A stretch of 64,000 nucleotides of DNA from contig JARICT010000036.1 of the NCBI GenBank assembly GCA_029257185.1, forward strand, positions 34,397 to 98,396, given 5' to 3'. This document shows positions 61,822-64,000 of the stretch, one piece after another; the stretch's first letter is position 1; each line of letters begins with the position of its first letter. The notes beneath the pieces were generated by a model that worked only from the letters and a program-made list of their open reading frames with translations, was not told the origin of the DNA and searched no databases. The position numbers were made by a program, and so were the translations under genes. Source of the DNA: Quadrisphaera sp. Its GTDB lineage: Bacteria; Actinomycetota; Actinomycetes; Actinomycetales; Quadrisphaeraceae.

Positions 61822-63384
61822 GTGGACGACCCCGACGACGGAGCGAGCACCTCGGTCACCGACCTGCTGGGCGCGCGCCCGGGCAAGGTCGTCGCCGTCC
61901 ACCTGGCCTACCCCTCGCGCGCCGCGCAGCGCGGGCGCACGCCCGAGCACCCGTCGTACTTCCTCAAGCCCACGAGCTCGCTGGCGCTCACCGGCGGTGA
62001 GGTGGCACGCCCCGCGAACGCCGAGCTGCTCGCGTTCGAGGGCGAGATCGCCCTGGTCATGGGGCGCAGCGTGCGCCGCGTGAGCCCCGAGGACGGCTGG
62101 GCCGCGGTGGCCGCCGTCACCGCCGCGAACGACCTGGGCCTGTACGACCTGCGCGCGGCCGACAAGGGCTCGAACGTGCGCTCCAAGGGCGGCGACGGGT
62201 TCACCCCCATCGGCCCCGCGCTGCTCCCCGCGCAGGGGCTGGACCCCGCGGCGCTGCGGGTGCGCACGTGGCTCGACGGCGCGCTGGTGCAGGACGACAC
62301 CACCGCAGGCCTGCTGTTCTCCTTCGGGCAGGTGATCGCCGACCTCTCCGAGATGCTCACCCTCGAGGCCGGCGACGTGATCCTCACCGGCACCCCCGCC
62401 GGGTCCTCGGTAGCGGTGCCCGGCCAGGTGGTCGAGGTCGAGGTCGACGCCCCCGACGCGCCCGGATCGCCCACCTCGCGGCGCTTGGTCACCCGCGTCG
62501 TGGAAGGCCCCGCCGTGGGGGCGCACGGCGCCGGCCCTGCCGCCGACGACGTGCAGCGCGCCGAGGCGTGGGGCAGCGCCGAGGCCGCCGGGCTGACCAG
62601 CGGCAGCGATGGCGATGGCGACGCTGCGTCGACGGAGGAGCCGTTCGTCCTCACCGACGAGCGCCGGGCCGCCCTGCTCGCGGTCGGCGTGGCGACGCTC
62701 AGCTCGCAGCTGCGCTCGCGGGGGCTCGACGACGTCTCGATCGACGGGCTGCGCCCCACCCGGCCGGGCCAGCGCCTCGTCGGGGTGGCCCGCACGCTGC
62801 GCTACGTGCCGTTCCGCAAGGACCTGTTCGCGGCCCACGGCGGGGGGTACAACGCCCAGAAGCGCGCCATCGACTCGCTGCGCCCGGGCGACGTGCTCGT
62901 CATGGAGGCGCGCGGGGAGCGCGGCACCGGCACCCTCGGCGACATCCTCGCGCTGCGGGCCGCCGTGCTGGGCGCCGCCGGCGTGGTGACCGACGGCGGG
63001 GTCCGCGACGTCGCGGCCGTGTCCGACATCGACCTGCCCGTCTTCCACGCCGGGCCCCACCCCGCGGTGCTGGGGCGACGTCACGTGCCGTGGGACGTCG
63101 ACGTGACGATCGCCTGCGGCGGCGCCACCGTGCAGCCCGGCGACGTGGTGGTGGGTGACGACGACGGCGTGATCGTCATCCCGCCGCACCTGGTCGACGA
63201 GGTGGTGGCCGCCGCCACCGAGCAGGAGCGCGTCGAGACCTTCATCGCCGAGCAGGTCGCCGCCGGTGAGGCCGTGGACGGCCTGTACCCGCTGGGCCAG
63301 GCCTGGCGCGGGCGCTACGACGCCTGGTGCGCCGAGCGCGATGACGACACCCAGCAGTCCCCCCAGGAAGGCAGGCCCTCATGA
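61822..63384 (+). CDS. Fumarylacetoacetate-hydrolase-family / RraA-like fusion enzyme
   Basis: A 520-residue two-domain protein. Residues about 10-220 form an FAH fold with metal ligands in FEGEIALVMG and the blocks KGGDGFTPIGPAL and LTLEAGDVILTGTPAG, as in HpaG-type isomerase/decarboxylases. Residues about 275-500 form an RraA-like aldolase domain with VVTDGGVRD and GDVVVGDDDGVIVIP. RraA relatives cleave 4-hydroxy-4-carboxy-2-oxoadipate in the protocatechuate meta pathway. The domains could catalyse successive steps. GGAGG lies before GTG 61822. The stop overlaps the next gene (ATGA). Confidence 0.87.
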   Translation: MDDPDDGASTSVTDLLGARPGKVVAVHLAYPSRAAQRGRTPEHPSYFLKPTSSLALTGGEVARPANAELLAFEGEIALVMGRSVRRVSPEDGWAAVAAVTAANDLGLYDLRAADKGSNVRSKGGDGFTPIGPALLPAQGLDPAALRVRTWLDGALVQDDTTAGLLFSFGQVIADLSEMLTLEAGDVILTGTPAGSSVAVPGQVVEVEVDAPDAPGSPTSRRLVTRVVEGPAVGAHGAGPAADDVQRAEAWGSAEAAGLTSGSDGDGDAASTEEPFVLTDERRAALLAVGVATLSSQLRSRGLDDVSIDGLRPTRPGQRLVGVARTLRYVPFRKDLFAAHGGGYNAQKRAIDSLRPGDVLVMEARGERGTGTLGDILALRAAVLGAAGVVTDGGVRDVAAVSDIDLPVFHAGPHPAVLGRRHVPWDVDVTIACGGATVQPGDVVVGDDDGVIVIPPHLVDEVVAAATEQERVETFIAEQVAAGEAVDGLYPLGQAWRGRYDAWCAERDDDTQQSPQEGRPS

Positions 63385-64000
63385 GGTTCCGCTCCGAGCC
63401 CCGCAGCATGACCGGCTCCATCGCCCCGGTGATGACCCCGTTCACCGCCGACGGCGCCGTGGACCACGAGTCGCTGGCCAACCTCGTGCGCTGGCAGCTC
63501 GCCAACGGCTCCGCCGGCATCTCCATCGGCGGGTCCACGGGCGAGCCGAGCTCGCAGACGATCGCTGAGCGGGCCGAGGCCATCCGTACGTGCGCCCGCG
63601 TCATCGACCGCTCGGTGCCGTTCGTCCCCGGCACCGGCTCCGCGAAGCTGGACGAGACCCTCGAGCTGACCGCGGCCGCCGACGAGGCCGGCGCCGACGC
63701 CGTGCTGGTCATCACCCCGTACTACGCACGGCCCACCCAGGAGGCGCTGTACCGCTGGTACTCCACGGTGGCGCGTGAGTTCCCGCACCTGCCGGTCCTG
63801 GCGTACAACGTGCCGGTCCGCACCGCGGTGGACCTCGCGCCGGAGACCGTGGCGCGGCTGTTCCGCGACGTGGAGAACTTCGTCGGCATCAAGGAGACGA
63901 CGAAGGACTTCGAGCACTTCTCCCGCGTCATGCAGCAGTGCGGCCCCGAGCTGGTGGTGTGGAGCGGCATCGAGCTGCTGTGCCTGCCGCTGCTGGCCCT
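63381..64000 (+). CDS. DapA/N-acetylneuraminate lyase-family aldolase (3' end outside window)
   Basis: 206 residues are visible. GGSTGEPSS is the dihydrodipicolinate-synthase-family substrate loop, YNVPVRT holds the catalytic Tyr, and VGIKETTKD carries the Schiff-base Lys. Within a catabolic operon and coupled to the FAH-RraA gene, it is more likely a 2-oxo-acid aldolase or hydratase of the aromatic pathway than the lysine-biosynthetic enzyme (inference). The gene continues past the window. Confidence 0.88.
   Translation, partial: MRFRSEPRSMTGSIAPVMTPFTADGAVDHESLANLVRWQLANGSAGISIGGSTGEPSSQTIAERAEAIRTCARVIDRSVPFVPGTGSAKLDETLELTAAADEAGADAVLVITPYYARPTQEALYRWYSTVAREFPHLPVLAYNVPVRTAVDLAPETVARLFRDVENFVGIKETTKDFEHFSRVMQQCGPELVVWSGIELLCLPLLA

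Noticed and set aside
1..64000. tRNA, rRNA, riboswitch and transposase genes
   Set aside because: I looked for CCA-ended cloverleaf patterns, rRNA conserved stretches, common riboswitch cores and DDE or HUH transposase motifs, and found none that I could support by eye.

Overview
The window reads as chromosomal DNA of a very GC-rich actinomycete. The signs are near-universal G/C third codon positions, many GTG starts, ATGA/GTGA stop-start overlaps, and families that are mostly actinobacterial (DUF3263, DUF3349, Holin-X, DUF3618, DUF2382, DivIVA-like alanine-rich coiled coils, GAF-ANTAR regulators). A Kineosporiales/Kineococcus/Quadrisphaera-like host is my guess only. I saw no rRNA, tRNA, prophage, transposase or CRISPR array.

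Layout. 1-7 kb: the end of a DUF3263 gene, uracil-DNA glycosylase coupled to an SGNH esterase, two long coiled-coil cytoskeletal-type proteins, and a GGDEF-EAL protein. 7-10 kb: a methyltransferase, a YihY/BrkB membrane protein and a conserved membrane protein. 10.4-13.5 kb: a tightly coupled four-gene operon (family 2 glycosyltransferase, acyl-CoA dehydrogenase-like protein, PIG-L deacetylase, NodS-like N-methyltransferase) that looks like an uncharacterised biosynthetic unit. 13.5-16.1 kb: quinone-oxidoreductase-like, HAD and aldo/keto reductase genes. 16.1-25 kb: two paralogous phosphotransferases on either side of a minus-strand operon (acidic anchored protein, histidine kinase, response regulator). 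The kinase is split by a 31-bp tandem duplication. The second phosphotransferase starts an operon with a GH57-like glycosidase, an ABC exporter and a ferritin-VIT1 iron exporter. 26-34 kb: an envelope/general-stress island (two DUF2382 proteins, GAF-ANTAR, an Asp23/DUF6286/AmaP cluster with two internally deleted members, a TetR regulator, and an LEA-like/Holin-X/DUF3618 operon).

34-39 kb: a copper module (CtaG-like protein coupled to a CopA ATPase). 39-43 kb: PAP2/Aur1-like phosphatase, GT39-like glycosyltransferase, methyltransferase, and a shortened SRPBCC protein. 43-51 kb: transporters (DUF485 plus acetate-type symporter, sugar porter, PiT phosphate transporter with DUF3349), a CurA-like reductase and a thioesterase. 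51-64 kb: an aromatic-catabolism cluster with an MHS transporter, P450, [2Fe-2S] ferredoxin, GMC oxidoreductase, aldehyde dehydrogenase, GntR regulator, 3-hydroxybenzoate 4-hydroxylase-like monooxygenase, PIG-L hydrolase, a FAH-RraA fusion and a DapA-like aldolase cut by the window end. Together these could oxidise a methyl- or hydroxymethyl-phenol to its acid, hydroxylate the ring, and process meta-cleavage products. Three promoters here carry a GTATAC palindrome, a candidate GntR operator.

The most unusual non-coding signal is a family of GC-rich intergenic repeats built on a core like GAGCGGGGACCT or GACCGGGGACCT. A 58-nt hairpin form occurs three times, each time between convergent genes (8.3, 45.6 and 54.4 kb). 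At 8.17-8.3 kb the core repeats every 31 nt four times. At 45.3-45.6 kb it builds a composite array with a perfect 28-bp inverted repeat and 41-bp and 54-bp direct repeats.
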